Shown here one piece after another: positions 1 through 6,574 of a stretch of DNA of 6,599 bases. Under the pieces are notes generated by a model that was not told where the DNA came from, did not search any database, and saw only the letters and a list, made by a program, of their open reading frames with translations. The translations under genes were made by a program, and so were the position numbers. How positions within the stretch are numbered: the first letter of the stretch is position 1; each line of letters starts with the position of its first letter. The DNA comes from Acholeplasmataceae bacterium (GTDB lineage Bacteria > Bacillota_I > Bacilli_A > Izemoplasmatales > Hujiaoplasmataceae), in NCBI GenBank assembly GCA_012515085.1, contig JAAYZB010000238.1, forward strand, positions 1 through 6,599, given 5' to 3'.

Positions 1-285
1 GTCGGCGGCGCAGACTTTCTCCACCGGATGCAATTCTTTGATTTACTGAAACTCCACAAAACCTATTTTGGACTTAAGAACGATTTGGGTCTCTTCAATG
101 CCTATAACATGTATTTTGAAGAGCCCCTCGATAACCAACGTCATGACGCCTTTCAAGATGCGGAAGTGACGAAAGCCATCTTTTTCGGTTTCAAGGACGT
201 GGCAAACGGTAAGAAGCAGGTTGTTTTGCCGAACTCAACCACTCCCGAGGAAGGAAACGGACATGTCGAAAAAACATCTCAATAA
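1..285 (+). CDS. DEDDh (DnaQ-like) 3'-5' exonuclease, C-terminal part
   Basis: This reading frame is open from the first base of the window and ends at TAA (283-285), so only the last 94 residues are visible. The segment RHDAFQDAEVT (visible residues 47-57) matches the Exo III motif HxAxxDAxxT of the DEDDh exonuclease superfamily; H48 would be the general base and D53 a metal ligand. The preceding FDLL followed by a basic, leucine-containing helix fits the helical part of that fold. The family removes nucleotides from 3' ends of DNA or RNA (DNA polymerase III epsilon, RNase T, oligoribonuclease and many stand-alone enzymes). Which of these this is cannot be told, because the Exo I motif with its DxE and the whole N-terminal half lie outside the window. 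The roughly 30-residue tail after the catalytic helix looks unstructured. The gene end overlaps the following transporter start by 23 bases, suggesting one transcript and possibly translational coupling. Confidence 0.62.
   Translation, partial: VGGADFLHRMQFFDLLKLHKTYFGLKNDLGLFNAYNMYFEEPLDNQRHDAFQDAEVTKAIFFGFKDVANGKKQVVLPNSTTPEEGNGHVEKTSQ
247..254 (+). promoter_or_regulatory. Ribosome binding site of the GPH transporter gene
   Basis: GAGGAAGG lies 8 bases before the ATG at 263. It decides the start: the in-frame ATG at 221 has no comparable Shine-Dalgarno sequence and would add 14 residues that are not typical of a GPH N-terminus. The site is inside the coding region of the upstream exonuclease, so ribosomes finishing that gene arrive close to it. 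Confidence 0.7.
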
Positions 286-1819
286 CGGCCACATCCCATT
301 GATTGCGAAAACAGCCTATGGCTCCGGCGATATGGCGTTTACCTTTGGAACGGCAATTACCGGATTTTATTTATTGATATTTTTGACGAATGTGGTGGGA
401 CTCACCGGGACGATTGCCTCAGCGATCGTGTTTATTGGCTTTATTTGGGACGCTGTGACCGATCCCATCGTTGGCCATTATGCCGATCGAATCCGTTCCA
501 AGTTTGGCAGAAGACGAATTCTCATTTTATTCTCGGCGATTCCGCTCGCCTTGTCTTTTTTTGGAATCTTCGGGATTTCAACCCTGATTGCGACACTGTC
601 TCCCGAAACCCTCGGTCTCCAAGCTCAAGCGCTCACGGCCATCATGTACCTCAAGGGCTTTCTCGTACTGATCATCTATTTGCTTTTTTATCTATGCTAT
701 ACGCTGGCCTATATTCCTTATATCGCATTGATCAATGATATGACCGATTCTTACCGGGAGCGGACCAAACTGACTGGAGCAAGAATGATTGCGACGATTC
801 TTGCGACAATCATTGCGGTCGCCGTTCCGGATCTCTTGATGGGCGATGTGACCTTGACGCATTCCGGATCACAGTTTATCCTGATTTCTGCCATATTCGG
901 GGTACTCATGGTTCTGATTCTGGTGTTTTGCGTTCTTTTCACCAAGGAAAAAGCGCCTGCTCATGCCCAAGAGAACAAAAAGTTCAAATGGTATCAAGAT
1001 TTCATCGGCTGTTATCGGGAACCCCAGTTCCGCAAAGCCGCTTTGGCATTCATGTTTTCGTTAGCCGCGATCTTTGTCCTCCAGGATACGATCCAATATT
1101 ATGTCAATTATTGGCTCTTGTCCCCTGAACTCTTTTTGCCACTTGCGGGAAGTGTGTTGGTGCTCGGGTTTTTGTCAGTGCCGCTATGGATTGCGATATC
1201 GAATAAAATTGGCAAGAAGCTGACGCTCATCGCTGGCGTCTTTTGCTGGATTGTGGCTTTTCTGCTTTTTGCCTTTTTGCCACAGTTGCCCTTTCAAGAA
1301 GTGGCTTTGGCTTTCCAAGGAGAAGTATATATCGTTCCTTTTGGCATTTTAGAAGCAATGGCCTCTTTCCCTTGGTGGGGATGGATCGCGGTGTTTATTT
1401 TAGGCCTCGGGATGGGGAACATCCATCTCACCGCCTATGGGATGTATCCCGATGCCATCAGTGTCTTGACCAAAGAACACCCGGAAAAAGAAGGCGCGTA
1501 TTTTGGAGCGGCATCCTTCTTACAAAAAATGGGGATTGGGGTTGCGACCTTGATCATTGGCCCAATTCTGGATTTGTCTTTATATGCCGCAAAGCCAGGT
1601 GCTGAGTGGTTCAGGGAACTGGATCTTGCTGGGTTGGAAATTGATAAGACCTGGCTATATATCCAACCGCACTTGGAGAGTCCGCTCGCCATCAAAATTA
1701 TGTTTTGTGTACTGCCCGTTGTCTGGTTGATTCTGGCCATGGTGTCGGTCCGAGGATATCATATTGATGCCTTGATCAACGACCGAGAAGAGAGAAGAAC
1801 TGACAAAGTAAACGAATAG
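263..1819 (+). CDS. GPH-family (MelB-like) sugar:cation symporter
   Basis: A 518-residue polytopic membrane protein of the glycoside-pentoside-hexuronide:cation symporter branch of the major facilitator superfamily. Such proteins import a sugar or glycoside with Na+ or H+. About 12 helices are visible, roughly at 24-43, 49-71, 84-106, 128-153, 173-190, 203-227, 257-278, 291-313, 317-340, 371-392, 412-436 and 475-497. Family signatures are GSGD (20-23; D23 corresponds to MelB Asp19), WDAVTDP (62-68) with D63 and D67 at the two cation-site aspartates of MelB helix II, RSKFGRRR (78-85) in the first cytoplasmic loop, IPYIALIND with ERTKL (151-170), and KEGAYFGAASFLQK (409-422). It is longer than the 473-residue MelB, mainly because of extended outside-facing loops between helices 3-4, 9-10 and 11-12. 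The substrate cannot be read from the sequence; no glycosidase or regulator gene is visible beside it. It is probably co-transcribed with the exonuclease gene and followed by the hairpin at 1832. Confidence 0.9.
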   Translation: MSKKHLNNGHIPLIAKTAYGSGDMAFTFGTAITGFYLLIFLTNVVGLTGTIASAIVFIGFIWDAVTDPIVGHYADRIRSKFGRRRILILFSAIPLALSFFGIFGISTLIATLSPETLGLQAQALTAIMYLKGFLVLIIYLLFYLCYTLAYIPYIALINDMTDSYRERTKLTGARMIATILATIIAVAVPDLLMGDVTLTHSGSQFILISAIFGVLMVLILVFCVLFTKEKAPAHAQENKKFKWYQDFIGCYREPQFRKAALAFMFSLAAIFVLQDTIQYYVNYWLLSPELFLPLAGSVLVLGFLSVPLWIAISNKIGKKLTLIAGVFCWIVAFLLFAFLPQLPFQEVALAFQGEVYIVPFGILEAMASFPWWGWIAVFILGLGMGNIHLTAYGMYPDAISVLTKEHPEKEGAYFGAASFLQKMGIGVATLIIGPILDLSLYAAKPGAEWFRELDLAGLEIDKTWLYIQPHLESPLAIKIMFCVLPVVWLILAMVSVRGYHIDALINDREERRTDKVNE

Positions 1820-1831
1820 ACAAATAAGAAT

Positions 1832-1893
1832 AAAAGGGACTGTAAGAAAATGAAGATTGGCGTATCTTCAAAGACGAAACTAGTCCCTTTTTT
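1832..1893 (+). terminator. Nested long hairpin, probable terminator of the transporter operon
   Basis: AAAAGGGACT (1832-1841) is exactly complementary to AGTCCCTTTT (1882-1891), and the right arm runs into a six-T tract (1888-1893). Between the arms sits a second perfect stem, TGAAGAT (1851-1857) with ATCTTCA (1864-1870), closed by a 6-base loop. The two stems are separated by purine-rich internal loops of 9 and 11 bases. The position, 12 bases after the transporter stop, fits a rho-independent terminator, but the structure is larger than usual. The A-run on the left arm means the opposite strand also ends in Ts, so it could act in both directions. Alternatively it is a small repeated element or a transposon end. 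Confidence 0.6.
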
Positions 1894-2131
1894 GTTGGAT
1901 CCCTTGATTTGTTGTGGAAAGCTGAAAATGTGCTTTTTAAGCGCAAGAAATAAATCGAATTTCATATCATGAAGTATTCGACGGCGAAAAGAGCCGATGA
2001 TGTGTCAATCTTTCCTTTCCCAATTATATTTTGAGCGATTTTATTGAGGCGCTTCTAAGCGATATCCGACAAGCTATATAAAGCGACATAGCATACTTTT
2101 ATTCATTCAAGACCAGCCTCTCAATTGCAAT
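1894..2131. other. AT-rich convergent spacer with no recognisable gene
   Basis: This stretch lies between the two hairpins. I translated the reverse strand in two frames and looked at plus-strand frames near its left edge; I found only short open stretches interrupted by stops and no family motif. One small imperfect direct repeat is present, AAGCGATAT (2057-2065) and AAGCGACAT (2081-2089). It may be decayed sequence, possibly remains of an element framed by the AGGGACT/AGTCCCT repeats, but nothing in it identifies a parent. Confidence 0.5.
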
Positions 2132-2170
2132 TAAAAACCCAATTCAGTATCCTGCTGAAATGGGTTTTTA
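2132..2170 (-). terminator. Bidirectional rho-independent terminator downstream of rnjA
   Basis: TAAAAACCCA (2132-2141) pairs with TGGGTTTTTA (2161-2170). After one A-A mismatch the stem continues with TTCAG (2143-2147) against CTGAA (2155-2159), leaving a 7-base loop. That is 15 base pairs, with a run of Ts after the stem on both strands. On the minus strand it lies about 107 bases after the RNase J stop and is the best terminator for that transcript; on the plus strand it can back up the hairpin at 1832-1893. Confidence 0.78.
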
Positions 2171-2277
2171 CGAAAATGTATTTTTGTGTCTACAATTCTT
2201 CTTACTTATATATGACCTTTTGTGCGGGTTTTTCTTTGTCTTATTTTTGGTGCTTTTTTCACTAGAGTCCCTATATT

Positions 2278-3957
2278 TTAGGTGATCATGATGACCGGCA
2301 TGATCATCGGCTCCCGATCCGTTTTTTGTTGGATATAACGGGACAACGTTCTGGAGAGGTCGGTTTTCAAGACGTTGATATTGATTTTTTTACCGGGTGC
2401 CAAATATTTATCGGTCACATCGAGCGCTAAACTTTGAAGCTCTTTGATCATTTGCGATTCGTCTTTCATGAAGAGAAATCCTTGAGAGACTATCGATGGG
2501 TGACAAACCACTTCCCGACGCTCGAGTGCCAGTGACAAGATGATCGATAACAAGCCATCTTCGGCGAGTTCGCGCCGGTCTTTGATCACTTGGGAGCCGA
2601 TTTCACCAATCGCTGATCCATCGACGTAGACATCGGATACCGGGACTTTCCCGGCAATCCGAGCGCCAATCTTGGACACTGCCAAGAGATCACCGTTTTC
2701 CATGATGAAGATGTTCGCCTTGATAACTCCGGTTTCTTCAGCGAGTCGTGCATGCATGAGTTGCATCCGGTATTCGCCATGGATGGGCATGAAGTATTTT
2801 GGCTTCATCAGTTTTAACATCAATTTGAGTTCGTTTTGACCGCCGTGACCGGAGGAATGCACATCCGCGAACGGAGACTGGGTAATGACTGTCGCACCGT
2901 TTTTATAGAGCATATTGACAGTTTTATTAATGCTTTCTTGGTTTCCAGGAATCGGAGAAGAAGATAAGATAACCGTATCGCCGGGAATCAAGGAGATTTG
3001 CCGGTGGGTCCCATTCGCGATTCGCGTGAGTGCGGCCAGGGGTTCTCCTTGAGAGCCGGTACAAAGAATCGTGAGTTCCTTTTGTTTGAGATAATTCGTA
3101 TTGCGGCTATAAAGGAAGGATCCGTGTGGTGCCTTGACATAGCCTAAGCGCATTCCCACATCGATGTTCTTTTCCATGGATCGTCCGAAAACGGCAATTT
3201 TGCGATTGGTTGCGACCGAGGCTTCAACGATCTGTTGGATGCGGTGGACGTTCGAGGCAAAGGTGGAGATGATGATGCGCCCAGAAATCGTTGCGAACAA
3301 CTCGCGGATATTTTCGGAGACGACTTTTTCTGATAAAGAAAAGCCATCCAGTTCGGCGTTGGTGGAATCGGATAAAAGACACAACACACCCTCTTCGCCG
3401 ATTCTTGCCATTTTGGCATAGTTGGAATCGGTGGAAGTCGGTGAGAAATCAAATTTGAAGTCGCCGGTGTGGACAATGACGCCTTCCGGAGTGGAGATCT
3501 TGATGCCAAAAGAATCCGGAATCGAATGATTCGTCCGGAAAAAACTGACAGAGAGGTATTTAAAACGAATGATGTCGGATTCGTGGTATTCCTGGAGGTT
3601 GATAGGAGTGCCGGAATGTTCTTCCATCTTGGCGCGGATCAGTCCGTAACTGAGTCCGGAGGCATAGATGGCGGGAATGCGAACCAGACGGGAGAGAAAG
3701 GGAATTCCCCCGATATGATCCTCATGTCCGTGAGAGATGAAGACTGCCCGGATTTTGGATTGGTTTTCGATCAAATACTGATAATCGGGAATCACGTAAT
3801 CGATACCCATCAAGTTTTCGTCAGGGAATAAAAGCCCCGAATCTACAATGATGAGTTCATCACGGTATTCCACGCAATACATGTTCTTGCCAACTTCTCC
3901 TAAACCTCCCAGTGCAAAGACTCCGACCTCATTGTTTTTAATGAGTGAGTCGGGCAT
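2278..3957 (-). CDS. rnjA: Ribonuclease J (RNase J1 type)
   Basis: A complete 559-residue metallo-beta-lactamase/beta-CASP ribonuclease, close in length to Bacillus subtilis RNase J1 (555). This family has 5'-3' exonuclease and endonuclease activity on RNA, prefers 5'-monophosphate ends, and acts in mRNA decay and rRNA maturation. Visible features are FALGGLGEVGKN (14-25), the zinc motif HGHEDH (76-81), H144 in TNHSIPDS, D166 in HTGDFKFD, the beta-CASP segments STFASNVHR (231-239) and SSSPIPGN (332-339), HSSGHGG (367-373) and PIHGEYRM (391-398). The C-terminal domain ends in REPMIMPVIM, like J1. All expected zinc ligands are present, and the overall match is nearer J1 than J2 as I recall those proteins. 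The ATG at 3957 is the only reasonable start: an in-frame TGA lies three codons upstream. The Shine-Dalgarno candidate GAAAGG (3976-3971) is 13 bases away, which is long. The gene appears monocistronic, with its own promoter and terminator. Confidence 0.95.
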   Translation of the reverse strand: MPDSLIKNNEVGVFALGGLGEVGKNMYCVEYRDELIIVDSGLLFPDENLMGIDYVIPDYQYLIENQSKIRAVFISHGHEDHIGGIPFLSRLVRIPAIYASGLSYGLIRAKMEEHSGTPINLQEYHESDIIRFKYLSVSFFRTNHSIPDSFGIKISTPEGVIVHTGDFKFDFSPTSTDSNYAKMARIGEEGVLCLLSDSTNAELDGFSLSEKVVSENIRELFATISGRIIISTFASNVHRIQQIVEASVATNRKIAVFGRSMEKNIDVGMRLGYVKAPHGSFLYSRNTNYLKQKELTILCTGSQGEPLAALTRIANGTHRQISLIPGDTVILSSSPIPGNQESINKTVNMLYKNGATVITQSPFADVHSSGHGGQNELKLMLKLMKPKYFMPIHGEYRMQLMHARLAEETGVIKANIFIMENGDLLAVSKIGARIAGKVPVSDVYVDGSAIGEIGSQVIKDRRELAEDGLLSIILSLALERREVVCHPSIVSQGFLFMKDESQMIKELQSLALDVTDKYLAPGKKININVLKTDLSRTLSRYIQQKTDREPMIMPVIMIT

Positions 3958-4009
3958 GGGGTTTCAGGTTCCTTTCAAGTAGTGTGATTGATGTGCTGCA
4001 TAATGCCTT

Positions 4010-4038
4010 ATTATAACGAATAATCCCGGAGAAAGCAA
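4010..4038 (-). promoter_or_regulatory. Promoter of rnjA (vegetative sigma type)
   Basis: On the minus strand, TTGCTT (4038-4033) and a perfect TATAAT (4015-4010) are separated by 17 bases. Transcription would start near 4003, giving a leader of about 45 bases before the rnjA ATG. A run of nine As on this strand (4056-4048) lies about 10 bases above the -35 box, where an UP element would bind the polymerase alpha subunit. The assignment is by consensus match only. Confidence 0.65.
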
Positions 4039-4117
4039 ACAATACCGTTTTTTTTTCCGAGATTTCTTGATTTAATTTTTTACAGAAGAAAAAGAGAAAA
4101 AGCAATCGGAGGACAAG

Positions 4118-4144
4118 ATGATTCTCTGTTCGCATTTTCTGTGA
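4118..4144 (+). other. Possible 8-codon leader mini-ORF (MILCSHFL)
   Basis: GGAGG (4108-4112) is followed after 5 bases by ATG and eight codons, ending at TGA (4142-4144). Ribosome-site quality and spacing are as good as those of priA itself. No convincing promoter is visible upstream, and the presumed priA promoter lies downstream at 4184-4192, so the mini-ORF would be translated only from a longer transcript. A GGAGG-ATG pair can arise by chance in a purine-rich stretch such as this one. Confidence 0.22.
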
Positions 4145-4183
4145 TTCAACTAAGGGAGAACAGGATTTATTTTTGTCTGGTTA

Positions 4184-4192
4184 TGGTATAAT
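4184..4192 (+). promoter_or_regulatory. Extended -10 promoter of priA
   Basis: TGGTATAAT combines a perfect TATAAT (4187-4192) with the TGn extension. No good -35 hexamer lies at 16-18 bases upstream, which is typical of extended -10 promoters. Transcription would begin near 4199, leaving a very short leader of about 15 bases that consists mostly of the ribosome binding site. Confidence 0.62.
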
Positions 4193-4201
4193 GAGTTTGT
4201 G

Positions 4202-4208
4202 AGGAGGG
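4202..4208 (+). promoter_or_regulatory. Ribosome binding site of priA
   Basis: AGGAGGG lies 5 bases before the ATG at 4214. It fixes the start there rather than at the in-frame GTG at 4199, which precedes this site, falls at the predicted transcription start and has no ribosome site of its own. Confidence 0.8.
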
Positions 4209-4213
4209 ATAGT

Positions 4214-6565
4214 ATGATTGCCAAAGTATGTGTCGATCTACCGGCAAAAATCGTTGACAAACTCTATGATTATCTCATTCCTCCTTCATTGGAAGACGAA
4301 CTAGAAGTCGGCATGCGGGTCATCGTTATGTTTGGTCCGCAGAAGCGCATGGGATACTGCTTGGAAATCGTTGAAACAAGCGATTGGGATCAACCGCTCA
4401 AGCCAATCGTTTCCATTATGGATCTCGAGAGTTATCTCACGCCGGAACTGATTCAACTAGCTAAGGATCTGCGAGAAGAAACGGCAACGTGTCTGATCCG
4501 GATCATCGAAACCATGTTGCCGGCGGCTTTGAAATCGAAATATCAGGTGGAATTGGAAGTCAAAGATGCCAAGAAGCTTGTGGCCGAGTTACAACCTTAT
4601 TTTAGTGAAACACCTCGCCGGCTTTTGGATAAAGAGTTGGAAACAAAAATCGCTTTGATTCGAAAAGAACTGAAAACAGGCCACTTAAGTCAACACATCC
4701 GGATCCATTCGAGTGCGAAGATGCGAACCGTGCGAACGGTTCGGCTCTTGGAGAAAGAGACGTTGGCTCATACCAATAAACAAGAAACCGTTCTCACGCT
4801 GTTAAAATCAAAACCCCTCCAAGAGATGGCGTTTTCCGCCTTGGTTCGAGAAGCGAAAGTCTCCGCAAGTGTCATCGACAGTTTGGTGAAACAAGGAATC
4901 GTTGACATCAGGGAGGATGAAGCCTATCGTTCCTTATTTTCGTTGAATCCCCCCCTGAACAAAGAGATTACTTTAAATATTGAACAAGTCGCCGCTTACG
5001 ACAAAATCATGGCCAAAATCGATTCATCCCAGACTTTTCTTCTTCACGGAGTGACTTCAAGCGGGAAGACGGAAATCTATTTGAAAGTCATTGAAGCGGT
5101 GATTGCCATGGGAAAAGAAGTGATCTTTTTAGTCCCGGAAATCGCCTTGACTCCGATGATGGTTTCCCGTTTCAAAGGTCGCTTTGCGGAGAAGGTGGCA
5201 ATCTTGCATTCCGGCTTGTCACAGGGAGAAAAATTTGATGAATGGCGGAAGATCATCCGCAAGGAAGTGCCGATTGTAATCGGCGCAAGAAGCGCCTGTT
5301 TTGCGCCATTTACCAATCTTGGCGCATTGATAGTGGATGAGTGTCATGAGTCGAGTTACAAGCAAGAAGACCGTCCGAAATACTATGCCATCGATATCTT
5401 GAAACGCCGCTCTGAAACCCACCAATCCCCCTTGATTTTAGGCTCTGCCACGCCCAATATCGAAACCTATGCCCGGGTCAGACGCGGTCATTTCGAATTA
5501 TTGGAGCTAAAAAAACGCGCGGGGGCAGCGTCCATGCCAACGATTGAACTGGTTGATATGAAACAAGAATTTCGTTCGGGAAACACAGGACTCTTCTCCA
5601 ATTCCCTGAAAACAAAAATCAACGAGACCCTTGAAAGGCACGAACAAGTGATTTTATTGATGAACCGGAGAGGATTTGCCACCTTTGTCATTTGTCGCGA
5701 ATGTGGACATGTCTTCACCTGTCCGGAATGTGATATCACCTTGGTCTATCACGAAGCGGATCACACGCTGAAATGTCATTATTGTAATCATAAAAGTCCT
5801 TTGCCAAAGGTTTGTCCGAAATGTCAGTCGGACGAATTGCGTTATTTCGGATCCGGCACGCAAAAAATCGAAATGGAACTCGCTCAATTGTTTCCACTCG
5901 CGAATGTCGTTCGAATGGATTTCGATACAACACGAACGAAAAATGCGCACGAAATTCTTTTGAATGAATTCGCCAATAAAGGCGATATTTTACTTGGAAC
6001 ACAAATGATTGCCAAAGGACTGGATTTTCCCAAAGTCACCCTGGTCGGGATCTTGCAGGCCGATGGCAGTCTTTATCACCCGGATTTCCGAGCCCCGGAA
6101 AAAACCTTTCAATTGATTACGCAAGTGGCCGGTCGGGCAGGCAGGCGCGAAACCCCAGGGCATGTGGTGATCCAAGCCTTCAACCCCGATCACTACGCGA
6201 TCCACTATAGCGTTGAAAATGATTATCACGGGTTTTATGAACACGAGATGAGTTTGAGACGCCTAGCGAAATATGTGCCGTTTTATTATCTGACCCAGAT
6301 CTTGTTATCCGGACCCAACATGCGTGATTTGTTTATTGCGGCTAAAGCCGCCACAAAAGACTTAAAAGCGATTTTGTCGGAAGCGGTCATTGTGTTAGGT
6401 CCGGCACTTCCAATCGTTTCCCGGATCAAAAATCGTTATTTGTGCCAAATATTGATCAAATACAAAGAGGAACCCGAGTTGAATCGTGCGCTGCAAACAT
6501 TAGTCGAACACTATACAAGCGATCTCATCGATCTCGCGATCGATCGGAATCCTTCTTTAGGGTAG
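4214..6565 (+). CDS. priA: Primosomal replication-restart helicase PriA
   Basis: A complete 783-residue protein, near the usual 730-805. PriA binds abandoned replication forks, unwinds the lagging arm 3' to 5' with ATP, and starts primosome assembly and reloading of the replicative helicase. The N-terminal DNA-binding domain (about 1-105) begins with VCVDLPAKIVDKLYDY, and a winged-helix-like region follows to about 245. The helicase core has Walker A GVTSSGKT (279-286), VPEIALTP (307-314), GARSACFAPF (357-366), motif II DECH (375-378), SYKQE (381-385), GSATP (410-414), GTQMIAKGLDFP (595-606) and QVAGRAGR (637-644). Eight cysteines that bind two zincs are all present at 494, 497, 503, 506, 521, 524, 534 and 537. 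Motif II reads DECH where most PriA proteins have DEEH; the Walker B aspartate and glutamate are kept, so activity is expected. The gene has its own promoter and runs into fmt after 9 bases, a common Gram-positive order. Confidence 0.97.
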   Translation: MIAKVCVDLPAKIVDKLYDYLIPPSLEDELEVGMRVIVMFGPQKRMGYCLEIVETSDWDQPLKPIVSIMDLESYLTPELIQLAKDLREETATCLIRIIETMLPAALKSKYQVELEVKDAKKLVAELQPYFSETPRRLLDKELETKIALIRKELKTGHLSQHIRIHSSAKMRTVRTVRLLEKETLAHTNKQETVLTLLKSKPLQEMAFSALVREAKVSASVIDSLVKQGIVDIREDEAYRSLFSLNPPLNKEITLNIEQVAAYDKIMAKIDSSQTFLLHGVTSSGKTEIYLKVIEAVIAMGKEVIFLVPEIALTPMMVSRFKGRFAEKVAILHSGLSQGEKFDEWRKIIRKEVPIVIGARSACFAPFTNLGALIVDECHESSYKQEDRPKYYAIDILKRRSETHQSPLILGSATPNIETYARVRRGHFELLELKKRAGAASMPTIELVDMKQEFRSGNTGLFSNSLKTKINETLERHEQVILLMNRRGFATFVICRECGHVFTCPECDITLVYHEADHTLKCHYCNHKSPLPKVCPKCQSDELRYFGSGTQKIEMELAQLFPLANVVRMDFDTTRTKNAHEILLNEFANKGDILLGTQMIAKGLDFPKVTLVGILQADGSLYHPDFRAPEKTFQLITQVAGRAGRRETPGHVVIQAFNPDHYAIHYSVENDYHGFYEHEMSLRRLAKYVPFYYLTQILLSGPNMRDLFIAAKAATKDLKAILSEAVIVLGPALPIVSRIKNRYLCQILIKYKEEPELNRALQTLVEHYTSDLIDLAIDRNPSLG

Positions 6566-6574
6566 GTGAGGAAG

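Noticed and set aside
221..262. Upstream in-frame ATG at 221 as the transporter start
   Set aside because: It adds 14 residues unlike GPH N-termini and has no good ribosome site, whereas GAGGAAGG stands 8 bases before the ATG at 263.
445..738. 97-residue plus-strand open frame inside the transporter gene
   Set aside because: It lies within a convincing GPH coding region in another frame, and its arginine-, histidine- and cysteine-rich composition is that of a shadow frame.
1759..1965. 68-residue minus-strand open frame over the transporter 3' end and the first hairpin
   Set aside because: It runs antisense into the transporter gene, has no ribosome site I could see, no family motif, and is translated from the hairpin arms.
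1894..2131. Hidden transposase fragment in the spacer
   Set aside because: The reverse-strand frames translated between the hairpins give only short stretches broken by stops, and none shows a DDE or other transposase signature I can recognise.
3469..3831. 120-residue plus-strand open frame inside rnjA
   Set aside because: It is antisense to a highly conserved part of RNase J, including the zinc motif, and shows no independent motif; it is a shadow frame.
4027..4056. T9 tract (4048-4056) as a plus-strand terminator
   Set aside because: Only a 3-bp stem (CGG/CCG) can form before it. It is better explained as the A-tract above the rnjA promoter on the other strand.
4199..4213. In-frame GTG at 4199 as the priA start
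   Set aside because: It would overlap the strong AGGAGGG site that serves the ATG at 4214 and falls at the predicted transcription start.
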